Part shown: piece after piece, positions 10,177 to 20,555 of the stretch | Layout: the number at the start of each line of letters is the position of its first letter | Numbering within the stretch: the first letter of the stretch is position 1 | Assembly (NCBI GenBank): GCA_937862735.1 | Contig: CALMDH010000328.1 | Span: 73,466 to 137,465, forward strand | DNA length: 64,000 nt | DNA from: M0108 sp937862735 | GTDB taxonomy: Bacteria > Pseudomonadota > Gammaproteobacteria > Chromatiales > Chromatiaceae | Direction: 5' to 3' | The notes under the pieces: model-generated | Database searches by the model: none | The model's input: the letters and a program-made list of their open reading frames with translations, nothing else | What the model was told of the DNA's origin: nothing | Program-made: the position numbers and the translations under genes

Positions 10177-10968
10177 TCAGGCCGTCGCCGCCTGGCGTTT
10201 CTGCTGACGACGGATCACCTCACTGGCCAGGGCCAGGTAGGCGATCGAACCGCGGGAGGTCTTGTCGTAGAGCAGGACCGGCTGACCATGACTGGGGGCT
10301 TCCGCCAGGCGCACGTTGCGCGGGATGATGGTGCGATAGACCTCGGCATTGAAATGGGTGACGAGCTGGGTCGAGACCTGATTGGCCAGGTTGTTGCGCG
10401 GATCGTGCATGGTGCGCAGGATGCCCTCGATGGCCAGGCCGGGGTTGCGGCTGGCGCGGATTTGGGCAATGGTGTCCAGCAGGGCCGAGAGTCCCTCCAG
10501 GGCGTAATACTCGCACTGGATGGGGATCAGGACCCCCTGGGCCGCCACCAGGGCGTTGACCGTCAGCATGTTGAGGGACGGCGGGCAGTCGATGATGATG
10601 AACTCATAGGTCGGGCCCAGGCCAGCCAGGACCTCCCGCAGGCGCCGCTCCCGCTGGGCGGACTGCATCAGGCCGACCTCGGCGGCGGTCAAGTCACCAT
10701 TGGCCGGCAGGAGGTCGAAGCCGGGCGCGGGCTCGTCCACCCGGACCCGACAGTCGGCCAGCCCCAGATCGCCGAGCATCAGGTCACAGGCGGAGTGGAT
10801 CAGGTTGCGTTTGTCCACGCCGCAGCCCATGGTGGCGTTGCCCTGGGGGTCCAGGTCCAGCAGCAGGACCTGGCGCTTCATCGAGGCCAGCGACGCGGCC
10901 AGGTTGACGGCGGTGGTGGTCTTGCCGACCCCGCCCTTCTGATTGGCGATAGCGATGATGCGGGCCAT
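10177..10968 (-). CDS. parA: Chromosome-partitioning ATPase ParA (Soj)
   Basis: This 263-aa ATPase binds DNA non-specifically and forms the gradient that segregates ParB-parS. The deviant Walker A motif KGGVGKTTT is at residues 11-19, the switch region is LLLDLDPQGNATMG, and Walker B lies in EFIIIDCPPSLNMLTVNAL. It lies 10 bp downstream of rsmG, in the standard mnmG-rsmG-parA-parB order. Confidence 0.97.
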   Translation of the reverse strand: MARIIAIANQKGGVGKTTTAVNLAASLASMKRQVLLLDLDPQGNATMGCGVDKRNLIHSACDLMLGDLGLADCRVRVDEPAPGFDLLPANGDLTAAEVGLMQSAQRERRLREVLAGLGPTYEFIIIDCPPSLNMLTVNALVAAQGVLIPIQCEYYALEGLSALLDTIAQIRASRNPGLAIEGILRTMHDPRNNLANQVSTQLVTHFNAEVYRTIIPRNVRLAEAPSHGQPVLLYDKTSRGSIAYLALASEVIRRQQKRQAATA

Positions 10969-10978
10969 GTCGGGGATG

Positions 10979-11617
10979 TCAGTCGCGGCGGATCTCGATG
11001 AGGTGACGTTCGGCCTCGAGGCCGGGCACGCTCAGGCGGTGGCACTGGGGATTGGGGGCCGAGAGGGCGGCCAATTCGGCCTCGGGGCGCCGTCCTTTCA
11101 TCAGCAGGACGCGGCCCGGGGTGGCGAGCAAGGGCACAGCCGCCCGCCAGAGGGTCTCCAGTTCGGCGACGGCCCGGCTGATAATGGTAGCGAATTTTTG
11201 TTGGGGCCGATACGACTCCATCCGCGCCTGGACGGCCTCGACTCCGCTTAGACCCAGTTCCAGTGCCGCCTGGCGGACGAAACGAATCTTTTTGCCGTTG
11301 CCGTCGAGGAGGACGAAGCGGTGTGATGGCACGGCGATGGCCAGGGGGATGCCCGGCAGGCCGGCCCCCGTGCCCAGGTCCAGGACCGGGGACCCCGTCA
11401 GATAAGGCAGCACCGCCAGGCTGTCGAGGAGGTGGCGCGTGACCGCTGCCTCGGGATCGCGCACCGCGGTCAGGTTGTAGGTCCGGTTCCAGCGCAACAG
11501 CAGGGTGAGGAATCCGATCAGGCGTTGGCGCTGCTCTTCTGGCAGATCCAGCCCCATGGCCTCGAGGCCCTCGTCCAGGCGGGCGCGGGGTGCCAGCCTG
11601 ATGGTACTCACGGGCAC
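10979..11617 (-). CDS. rsmG: 16S rRNA (guanine-527-N7)-methyltransferase
   Basis: RsmG (212 aa) methylates G527 of 16S rRNA in the decoding region with S-adenosylmethionine. The SAM-binding loop reads LDLGTGAGLPGIPLAI, and RFLNQL-type sequences of the family appear as YNLTAVRDPEAAVTRHLLDSL. It lies 139 bp downstream of mnmG. Confidence 0.95.
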   Translation of the reverse strand: MPVSTIRLAPRARLDEGLEAMGLDLPEEQRQRLIGFLTLLLRWNRTYNLTAVRDPEAAVTRHLLDSLAVLPYLTGSPVLDLGTGAGLPGIPLAIAVPSHRFVLLDGNGKKIRFVRQAALELGLSGVEAVQARMESYRPQQKFATIISRAVAELETLWRAAVPLLATPGRVLLMKGRRPEAELAALSAPNPQCHRLSVPGLEAERHLIEIRRD

Positions 11618-11756
11618 TCACCATGGGCCGCGGCCGGCTGATCGCTGTGCGGACCCGCGAAGCTGATATGGTGCTGCAGATGATGAGGATGGAGAGTGGC
11701 GGTCGCGGCTCTTGCCCCGCCACCGCCAGACCAGCAAGGTCCTCGGGATTGGTGAA

Positions 11757-13631
<1,875 letters not shown>

Positions 13632-13918
13632 GGCAGGGGATTGACCGGTAATTATTCATGGGCGCGATCAGGGTTGGCGGATGCGGGTGGCTGGTCAGGG
13701 TTAGGGCGCGGCGCGGGGTCTCGGAAGTCCGATGACTTGGGGGCGATCCGCTCGTGAAAGGTTATAGTAGCCGTTCCGTGGCGGCGGTGGCGGCGATTTG
13801 CCCCCTCAGCGCCGTCGCCCCAACCATCTCGGGTCCGTCATGACCTCTCTTCCGCCGGGAGCGAGCAAGCTGAAATTTTCATCTCACGTGGCCGGGCGCG
13901 GCCAGGGACGGGTTGGCC

Positions 13919-14854
13919 ATGGATAAGGCCCTGACGGGACAACTGGACTCGGCCTTACGAGCGGCCGGAGAGATTATCCTCGGCAAGGAGCGGGAATTAC
14001 GCCTGGCCGTCGCCTGCCTGCTGGCGCGGGGACATCTGTTGATCGAGGACCTCCCCGGGGTCGGCAAGACGACCCTTGCCCACCTTCTGGCCCGGCTGCT
14101 GGGCCTGGAGTACGCGCGCATCCAGTTCACCAGTGATCTGTTGCCGGCGGACATCATCGGTACGTCCATCTATGAGCGGGCCACGGAACGGTTTCGCTTT
14201 CACCCCGGCCCGATCTTCGCCGAGCTGGTCCTGGCGGATGAGATCAACCGCGCGACGCCCAAGGCCCAGAGCGCCCTTCTTGAGGCCATGGAGGAGCGCC
14301 AGGTCACCGTGGAGGGGGAGACCCATCCCCTGCCCGAACCCTTCTTCGTCATCGCCACCCAAAACCCCAGCTTTCAGATCGGCACCTTCCCCTTGCCGGA
14401 GTCCCAGCTCGACCGCTTTTTGATGCGCCTGAGGATCGGCTATCCCGCGGAGGCCGCCGAGAAGGCCTTGCTGGCGGGTGAGGACCGGCGGGAGATGCTG
14501 GCCCGCATGACACCAGCCCTGGCCAAGGCGGAGATCCGGGCCTTGCAACGGGCTGTCAGCCAGATTCATGCCTCTCCGCCCATCATCGACTATTGCTATG
14601 ACATCATCGCCTTTACCCGGCGCTCACCGCACTTTCTCCAGGGCCTGTCACCCCGTGCTGGTCTGGCGCTGTTGCGGGCGGCGCGGGCCTGGTCCCTGCT
14701 GGCCGGGCGGGATGTCGTGTATCCCGAGGATGTCCAGGCAGTCATGGGGCCCTGCATCAGCCACCGGCTGGAGAGCGGTGGCGCGGCGGAGGCGGAGGGC
14801 CTTGCCCCGCGCGATGCCGTCGCCCTGATCCTTGACCAGGTGCCGGTGCGCTGA
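13919..14854 (+). CDS. MoxR-family AAA+ ATPase
   Basis: This is a 311-aa cytoplasmic MoxR-type ATPase, a family thought to act as chaperones that mature or regulate partner complexes. Walker A is EDLPGVGKTTLAHLLA, Walker B VLADEINRATPKAQSALLEAM, sensor I ATQNP, and the family motif GTFPLPESQLDRF is present. The ATG at 13919 was preferred over a TTG two codons upstream. It is followed by a DUF58 gene and a TgpA-like gene, the classical partners. The substrate is unknown. Confidence 0.92.
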   Translation: MDKALTGQLDSALRAAGEIILGKERELRLAVACLLARGHLLIEDLPGVGKTTLAHLLARLLGLEYARIQFTSDLLPADIIGTSIYERATERFRFHPGPIFAELVLADEINRATPKAQSALLEAMEERQVTVEGETHPLPEPFFVIATQNPSFQIGTFPLPESQLDRFLMRLRIGYPAEAAEKALLAGEDRREMLARMTPALAKAEIRALQRAVSQIHASPPIIDYCYDIIAFTRRSPHFLQGLSPRAGLALLRAARAWSLLAGRDVVYPEDVQAVMGPCISHRLESGGAAEAEGLAPRDAVALILDQVPVR

Positions 14855-15002
14855 GAGGCTGTGAAAAACACGCACATGGAATTAGAAGATAGGTATAAAC
14901 AATTAGATAGTAAGTCGTGGGTAGTGAAGAACAGCCTATTTTTTCCATCAGCGCTGAGTTCAGCGCCGGCCATCAGCTACTGATCCGCGCCCATACCATC
15001 AC

Positions 15003-16016
15003 ATGGGATTCAGCTATCTATCACCCGCCTTCCTCAGACCAAAGTTCAGCCGGCTGATTGGTCGTTTCGTTCGTGTCTGCCCCCTGACCCCGGGTGGTCA
15101 GGCGTCTGTCCGGCCCCGGGCCATCTACATCCTGCCGACTGGGGCCGGGCTGGTATTTGCCGGTATTCTGCTGTTGATGCTGCTGGGTTCCCTAAATTAT
15201 CAGAATAATCTCGGGCTGCTGTTCACCTTCCTCACCGTCGCGGTGGTCGTGGTCTCCATGCATCATGCCTGGTTCAATCTGCTGGGCCTGACCCTTTCAG
15301 CGCATGCGGGGAGACCGGTCTTTGCCGGTGACTGGGCCCTCTTCGACCTCCAGGTGGTCGCCGAAACCCGCCCAAGGAGGTCGGATCTGCGCCTGCGCGT
15401 GGGGGACCAGTTGGCCTTGCTGGACCTGATGCCCGGTCAGGAGGCCAGGACCAGCCTGGGTGTGCCGACGCGACGGCGGGGCCTCCATCCCCTGGGACAG
15501 GTGACGCTGGAGACCCACTACCCCCTGGGTCTTTTTCGCTGCTGGTGCTACCTGGAGACGGCGGCCTCGGTCCTGGTCTATCCCCGGCCCGCTGATCGGG
15601 CACCGGACCCCGTGCTGGTGGCCAGGGGGGCGGGGGATAATCGGGGTGTCCAGGATCCAGGGGCCGATGATTTCGTCGGCCTGCGCCGCTATCGCCAAGG
15701 TGATTCCCCGCGGCAACTGGACTGGAAGGCCTATGGGCGTGGTCGGGGCCTCCAGGTCAAGCAGTTTGGACGAGGCCTGCCCGACCGCCTGTGGCTGGAC
15801 TGGGACCGGCTGCCGCCAGCGGATGCCGAGACACGCCTGACCTGGCTGGCGCGCCAGGTGGTGGATGCGGCGCTGACGGTGCAGGATTTTGGTCTGCGCC
15901 TCCCGGGACGTGAGATCGCCCCGGGCCGCGGCGAGATGCAGATGCACCGCTGTCTTGCCGTCCTGGCGCGTTTTGGCGAGGCAGATCCCACCATCCGGGA
16001 GGAACCGGGGCGGTGA
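15003..16016 (+). CDS. DUF58 domain protein
   Basis: This 337-aa protein has two hydrophobic segments near the N-terminus (about residues 44-87) and a C-terminal DUF58 domain. The diagnostic motif is RYRQGDSPRQLDWKAYGRG. DUF58 proteins resemble von Willebrand factor A folds and always travel with MoxR ATPases; the biochemical role is not known. The 148-bp gap from the MoxR gene is unusually AT-rich. It probably works with the flanking MoxR and transglutaminase genes. Confidence 0.9.
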   Translation: MGFSYLSPAFLRPKFSRLIGRFVRVCPLTPGGQASVRPRAIYILPTGAGLVFAGILLLMLLGSLNYQNNLGLLFTFLTVAVVVVSMHHAWFNLLGLTLSAHAGRPVFAGDWALFDLQVVAETRPRRSDLRLRVGDQLALLDLMPGQEARTSLGVPTRRRGLHPLGQVTLETHYPLGLFRCWCYLETAASVLVYPRPADRAPDPVLVARGAGDNRGVQDPGADDFVGLRRYRQGDSPRQLDWKAYGRGRGLQVKQFGRGLPDRLWLDWDRLPPADAETRLTWLARQVVDAALTVQDFGLRLPGREIAPGRGEMQMHRCLAVLARFGEADPTIREEPGR

Positions 16017-16206
16017 CTGGCGCTTGGATCCGGTTTTGCCCTGTCCCTGCCCCTGTTCCGGACCTCAAGGGGCCTGCATCCGCATTTACATCTCTCCCCT
16101 TGAAGACGGTTCTGCCATTGTTTTCCGCATTGCGCCAGTCCCTGGGGGAACACAGCGTAAACGGGAAAAGGGCCTCTAGCCTGGCGCTTGGGTTGCGGAG
16201 AGGGTC

Positions 16207-18354
16207 GTGAGGGCATTTCTCCGCTCGGTTCCGCAACCCACTCAGTTTCGACCTGGGCAAGTCCTGGCCAGTAGCCTGCTTTATGCCGTGGCTGGATTGA
16301 ATCTGGCCCCCGACCTGCCGCTCCCGCTGGGGGTCTTTTTTTACCTCCTGCTCCTGTACCGTGTCCTCACGGTCTACCAGCCCCGATTCGCGCCGGGTCG
16401 CTCGCTCCTCGTGCCGCTGGCCCTGGCCGCCCCGGCCCTGGTCTTTCACGCTTACGGCACCCTGGTCGGCCAGGAAGGCGGCACGGCGCTGCTCACGCTC
16501 CTCCTGGCGCTCAAGTTACTCGAAGGTCGTAACCGCCGGGACTTGCGACTGGCGGTCATGCTCTTTCCCTTCTGGCTGGTCAGCCATTTTTTCTTCGATC
16601 AGTCACCTGGCACCGCGCTGTCTCTTGGCCTCCTGCTGCTGCTGGATCTGGCGTTGTTGGCTGATCTGGCCAGCGCGGGGGTGTCGTCGGTCCCCTTCGC
16701 ACCGATGTCGGCCCCCGGGAGCGGTGGCTTGACTGTCTCCGGAGCAGGGATGAGGACCTTCCTTAGGTCTGTCAGGCAACCCGTTGTGGTGGTCCTGCGG
16801 CTTACCCTCCAGTCCTTGCCATTGGCCCTGCTGCTGTTCGTGCTCTTTCCCCGCCTGGATGCCCCGCTCTGGTCCTTTCTGCCCGTCGCGGAGGTAGCAC
16901 GGACGGGCATCAACGATTGGCTGGAACCTGGTTCGGTGACGGATCTGGTGTTGGATGGATCGCTCGCCTTTCGCGTTCGCTTCGAGGGGCCCATCCCGCC
17001 GGCGGAGGGGCTTTATTGGCGTGGACCGGTAGCCTGGAATACCGACGGAAGGCGCTGGTCCGTCGGGTGCCCGGACCAGTTTGGCGGTTTGAAGCCGCCA
17101 CCTTTGCCGGCCCCTCCCGCTGGTCAGACCATCGCCTACCAGGTCACTCTGGAGCCTAGCCGGCAGCGGTGGCTTTTTGCCCTCGACTGGCCCATCGCTA
17201 CCCCGGAACGGGATGCCGCCCTGACCCATGACCTTCAACTCCTGGCCGCGAAGCCCATCGAGGAGACGCGCGGTTACCGTGTCATCTCCGTCCCTGCCCC
17301 CCTTGGCGGTGATCTACCCGAGGAGCAACGGGCCGCGGGGCTGGCGCTACCGGACAATATCACCGCGCGCATGCGGGCATTGGTCGGCACCTGGCAGGCC
17401 CGGGCCAAGGGGCCGGAGGATCTGGTCCAGGCGGGACTTAACTACTTCAATGCCGAACCTTTCTATTACACCCTGAAGCCCCCGCGTCTGGGCGGCAACC
17501 CCGCGGACGAGTTTCTCTTCGAGACCCGCCGGGGGTTCTGTGAGCACTATGCCAGCAGCTTTGCCCTGCTCATGCGTCTTGCGGGCCTGCCGGCGCGGAT
17601 CGTGATGGGTTACCTGGGGGGGGAGCGCAACCCCCTAGGAGATCACCTGATCGTCCGTCAGTCCGACGCCCACGCCTGGGTCGAGGTCTGGCTGCCAGGG
17701 CGGGGCTGGACGCGGGTGGATCCCACCGCCGCCGTGGCCCCGGAGCGTGTTGAGCCCAGCCCCGACCTGGCCAGCTTGGCCAGCGGCCGCCCCCTGCGCT
17801 TGCGCATCGGTGGGGTTGGCACCTGGGGACAATTTATGCACGGCCTGCGACTTTTTGGTGATGCCCTGGACGAAAATTGGTATCGCTGGGTCCTGGGCCT
17901 TGACCGCTCCCGCCAGCAAGCCTTGCTTGAGCGTCTGGGCTTGGGCTGGTTGCGGGAATATGGCCTGGCGGGCCTCATGGTCCTGGCCGCGGGAGCGGCG
18001 TTGGGTCTGCTGATGGTCCTGCTGCGCCGGGAACCGGGGAGCAGGGCCATCCCTCCCCTAGATCGGCTTTATCAGCGCTTTTGCACCCTGATGGCCCGGG
18101 CGGGATGGCCTCGACATACCCGCGAGGGGCCCAATGACTACGGTCAGCGTTTGGTGACCGAGATGCCGGATCTGGCTGGGTCGCCGGGCCTGGCGGGGCG
18201 GATTACCGCTTTTACTGAGCGTTTTGCCCGGGCGCATTACGGCAAGGGCATGCCTGACCGTGAGGTTCTAGTCGCTTTGCGCGCCGATCTGCGCATGATA
18301 AAGGCTGGCCTGAGAGGGCAAAAGGCTGGTCGGCAACGCCCCGCGATTGATTAA
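16207..18354 (+). CDS. TgpA-like membrane transglutaminase (DUF3488 + transglutaminase core)
   Basis: This 715-aa protein has an N-terminal block of membrane helices (DUF3488), a periplasmic transglutaminase-like domain, one further membrane helix near residues 580-600 and a cytoplasmic DUF4129-like tail. The catalytic triad is visible: Cys445 in RGFCEHYASSF, His in SDAHAWVEVW and Asp in TRVDPTAAV. P. aeruginosa TgpA is essential and has the same layout. The start is GTG with GGAGAGGG just upstream. A near-repeat of the first 11 residues occurs at about residue 182. It closes the MoxR-DUF58-TgpA cluster. Confidence 0.9.
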   Translation: MRAFLRSVPQPTQFRPGQVLASSLLYAVAGLNLAPDLPLPLGVFFYLLLLYRVLTVYQPRFAPGRSLLVPLALAAPALVFHAYGTLVGQEGGTALLTLLLALKLLEGRNRRDLRLAVMLFPFWLVSHFFFDQSPGTALSLGLLLLLDLALLADLASAGVSSVPFAPMSAPGSGGLTVSGAGMRTFLRSVRQPVVVVLRLTLQSLPLALLLFVLFPRLDAPLWSFLPVAEVARTGINDWLEPGSVTDLVLDGSLAFRVRFEGPIPPAEGLYWRGPVAWNTDGRRWSVGCPDQFGGLKPPPLPAPPAGQTIAYQVTLEPSRQRWLFALDWPIATPERDAALTHDLQLLAAKPIEETRGYRVISVPAPLGGDLPEEQRAAGLALPDNITARMRALVGTWQARAKGPEDLVQAGLNYFNAEPFYYTLKPPRLGGNPADEFLFETRRGFCEHYASSFALLMRLAGLPARIVMGYLGGERNPLGDHLIVRQSDAHAWVEVWLPGRGWTRVDPTAAVAPERVEPSPDLASLASGRPLRLRIGGVGTWGQFMHGLRLFGDALDENWYRWVLGLDRSRQQALLERLGLGWLREYGLAGLMVLAAGAALGLLMVLLRREPGSRAIPPLDRLYQRFCTLMARAGWPRHTREGPNDYGQRLVTEMPDLAGSPGLAGRITAFTERFARAHYGKGMPDREVLVALRADLRMIKAGLRGQKAGRQRPAID

Positions 18355-18451
18355 TGACTGATCAATAGTCCTATTGCCCTCGCGACTCCGCCATGATGGA
18401 CCGAATGCCCTATTGTTCTGGGAATAAACTGCTGCATGTTGGAAGGAGTTG

Positions 18452-19069
18452 ATGGAATTCCTGTTCATTGGCCTGGTCTTGGGCTTGTCCGCCGGTATTT
18501 CACCTGGTCCCCTGCTGACCCTGGTGATAGCCGAGACCCTGCGCTACGGTGTCGGGGCCGGCATCCGGGTAGCCATTACCCCGATAATCACCGACCTGCC
18601 GATTATCCTTTTGACCCTGCTCCTCCTGACGCGTCTGGCGGATTATGCGTGGCTTCTGGGGTTGATCTCGCTTTCCGGCGGGGTCGTCCTGCTGATCATG
18701 GGCCTAGATTGCCTGAAGGCCAATGGTGTCATGCCGGAAGGAGGGGCGGTGCCGGCTAACTCCTTGATCAAGGGTATCCTGGCAAACCTGCTCAATCCCC
18801 ATCCCTATCTCTTCTGGTTCAGCATCGGCGCGCCTTTGATGACGCAGGCCCTGAGGCAGAGTACCGCCGCCTTGCTTGGCTTTATTGTTGGTTTTTACCT
18901 GCTGTTGGTGGGATCCAAGGTCATCCTGGCGGTCATGGTCGCCAGATCTGCCGCCTTCATGAGCGGCAAGGTTTATTCCTACGTGATGCGGTCCCTGGGG
19001 GCGATGTTGGGTCTATTGGCGATCGTCCTTTTTTATGACGGGTTCAGATTGTTGGGGGTGATGAGCTAA
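18452..19069 (+). CDS. LysE/RhtB-family amino-acid exporter
   Basis: This 205-aa inner-membrane protein has six hydrophobic segments. The N-terminal signature GLSAGISPGPLLTLVIAETL and the central NLLNPHPYLFWFSIG match the LysE/RhtB translocators, which export amino acids or related metabolites. The substrate cannot be read from sequence. The ATG at 18452 was chosen over a TTG one codon earlier; both are served by GGAAGGAG. It is convergent with mnmE. Confidence 0.85.
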   Translation: MEFLFIGLVLGLSAGISPGPLLTLVIAETLRYGVGAGIRVAITPIITDLPIILLTLLLLTRLADYAWLLGLISLSGGVVLLIMGLDCLKANGVMPEGGAVPANSLIKGILANLLNPHPYLFWFSIGAPLMTQALRQSTAALLGFIVGFYLLLVGSKVILAVMVARSAAFMSGKVYSYVMRSLGAMLGLLAIVLFYDGFRLLGVMS

Positions 19070-19150
19070 ACCCTGGCTGAGGCGGCGCAGGTGAGGCGGT
19101 AGTCGCGAGAGTGGCCAGTCCCAAGACGCAACTCGATCTTTCTGGAAATG

Positions 19151-20503
19151 CTACTTGCCAATGCAAAAGCTGGTAAATATCCGCTCCAGCAGGTCCTCGC
19201 TGCTAAATTCGCCGGTGATCTCGCCAATGGCCTCTTGGGTGACGCGCAGGTCTTCGGCGGTAAATTCCCATGCATGTCGCTGTTGCAGGTTGTTGCTGGC
19301 CTCGCGCATGGCGGTCAGGGCACGATTGAGGGCTTCGAGATGGCGGCGCCGGGCCATGAAGATGCCCTCGGAGGTTCCCTGGTAACCGGCCATTTCCTTG
19401 AGGTGGTCGCGGAGGACTTGCATTCCCAACCCCTCCCGGGCGGAGAGGGCGATCTCGGTGCCATTTGGCGTGCGGATAAGGCCGGGTTTTCTGCCACTAA
19501 GATCTATCTTGTTCCTGACCAGTACGACCGGGACCTGGGGCGGCAGGTCCAGGGTAGTAGGGTTGAATGCCTGGCCCCCGGGATCGATAGCGTCATCGGT
19601 TAACCAGAGAATCGCGTCGGCGACCCCGATCTGTTCCCTGGCGCGTCGGATGCCTTCCCGCTCCACCAGGTCTTCAGAGGCGTGCAGGCCCGCCGTATCG
19701 GTGAGGTGCAGGGGGAGACCGTCGATCTGAATTTCCCGGTGCAGCAGGTCGCGGGTGGTACCGGGAATCGCGGTGACGATTGCTGCCTCGCTGTCGGTGA
19801 GGGCGTTGAGTAGGCTGGATTTACCGACATTGGGCGGGCCGGCGATGACGACCCGCATGCCCTCGCGTACCAGACAACCTTGCTGCGCGCTGGCTAGAAG
19901 GGCCTCCAGCCGCGCCACGAGGTCACTGACCTCGGCGCTGATGGCGTGATCGGCGCGAGCATCGATCTCCTCTTCCGGGAAATCGAGGCAGGCTTCAAGG
20001 TAGGTGCGCACCCGGATCAGTCCATTCACCAGGCCCTGAAGCCGGAGAGAAAATTCACCACTCATCGTGCGTCTGGCGAGACGGGCCGCCGTCTCGGTGC
20101 CGCTTGCGATCAGATCGGCGATGGCCTCCGCCTGGGTCAGGTCGATCTTGCCATTGAGGAAGGCGCGCTCGCTGAATTCTCCGGGGCGGGCGAGCCGCGC
20201 GCCCAACTGGATCAGTCGGCGTAGCACCAGGTCCAGGACCACCGGTCCGCCATGGCCTTGTAACTCCAGGACATCCTCGCCGGTGAAGGAATGGGGGGCG
20301 GGAAAAAAGATGGCCAGGCCCTGGTCGATGGCCTCCCCCTTGAGGTCTCGAAACCAGGCCAGACGCGCCTGGCGAGGCGGTGGCAGTACCCCCAGCACCT
20401 CCCCGGCGATAGGGCGCACGTCCGGCCCTGACAGCCTGATAACGCCCACACCCCCAAATCCCTTTGGGGTGGCGATGGCGGCGATGGTGTCAGCGGGAAT
20501 CAA
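19151..20503 (-). CDS. mnmE: tRNA U34 modification GTPase MnmE
   Basis: MnmE (450 aa) is a dimeric GTPase that modifies tRNA wobble uridine together with MnmG. The N-terminal folate-binding domain starts MIPADTIAAIATPKGFGGVG. The inserted G domain has G1 GPPNVGKSSLLNAL, G3 DTAGLH and G4 VRNKIDL. The essential C-terminal motif FCIGK ends the protein. It lies 52 bp downstream of yidC. Confidence 0.97.
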   Translation of the reverse strand: MIPADTIAAIATPKGFGGVGVIRLSGPDVRPIAGEVLGVLPPPRQARLAWFRDLKGEAIDQGLAIFFPAPHSFTGEDVLELQGHGGPVVLDLVLRRLIQLGARLARPGEFSERAFLNGKIDLTQAEAIADLIASGTETAARLARRTMSGEFSLRLQGLVNGLIRVRTYLEACLDFPEEEIDARADHAISAEVSDLVARLEALLASAQQGCLVREGMRVVIAGPPNVGKSSLLNALTDSEAAIVTAIPGTTRDLLHREIQIDGLPLHLTDTAGLHASEDLVEREGIRRAREQIGVADAILWLTDDAIDPGGQAFNPTTLDLPPQVPVVLVRNKIDLSGRKPGLIRTPNGTEIALSAREGLGMQVLRDHLKEMAGYQGTSEGIFMARRRHLEALNRALTAMREASNNLQQRHAWEFTAEDLRVTQEAIGEITGEFSSEDLLERIFTSFCIGK

Positions 20504-20555
20504 GGTCCAAATTGAGGTTGGGTCGGCCCTGGTGGGCCGTGACGAGGGGGTACCC

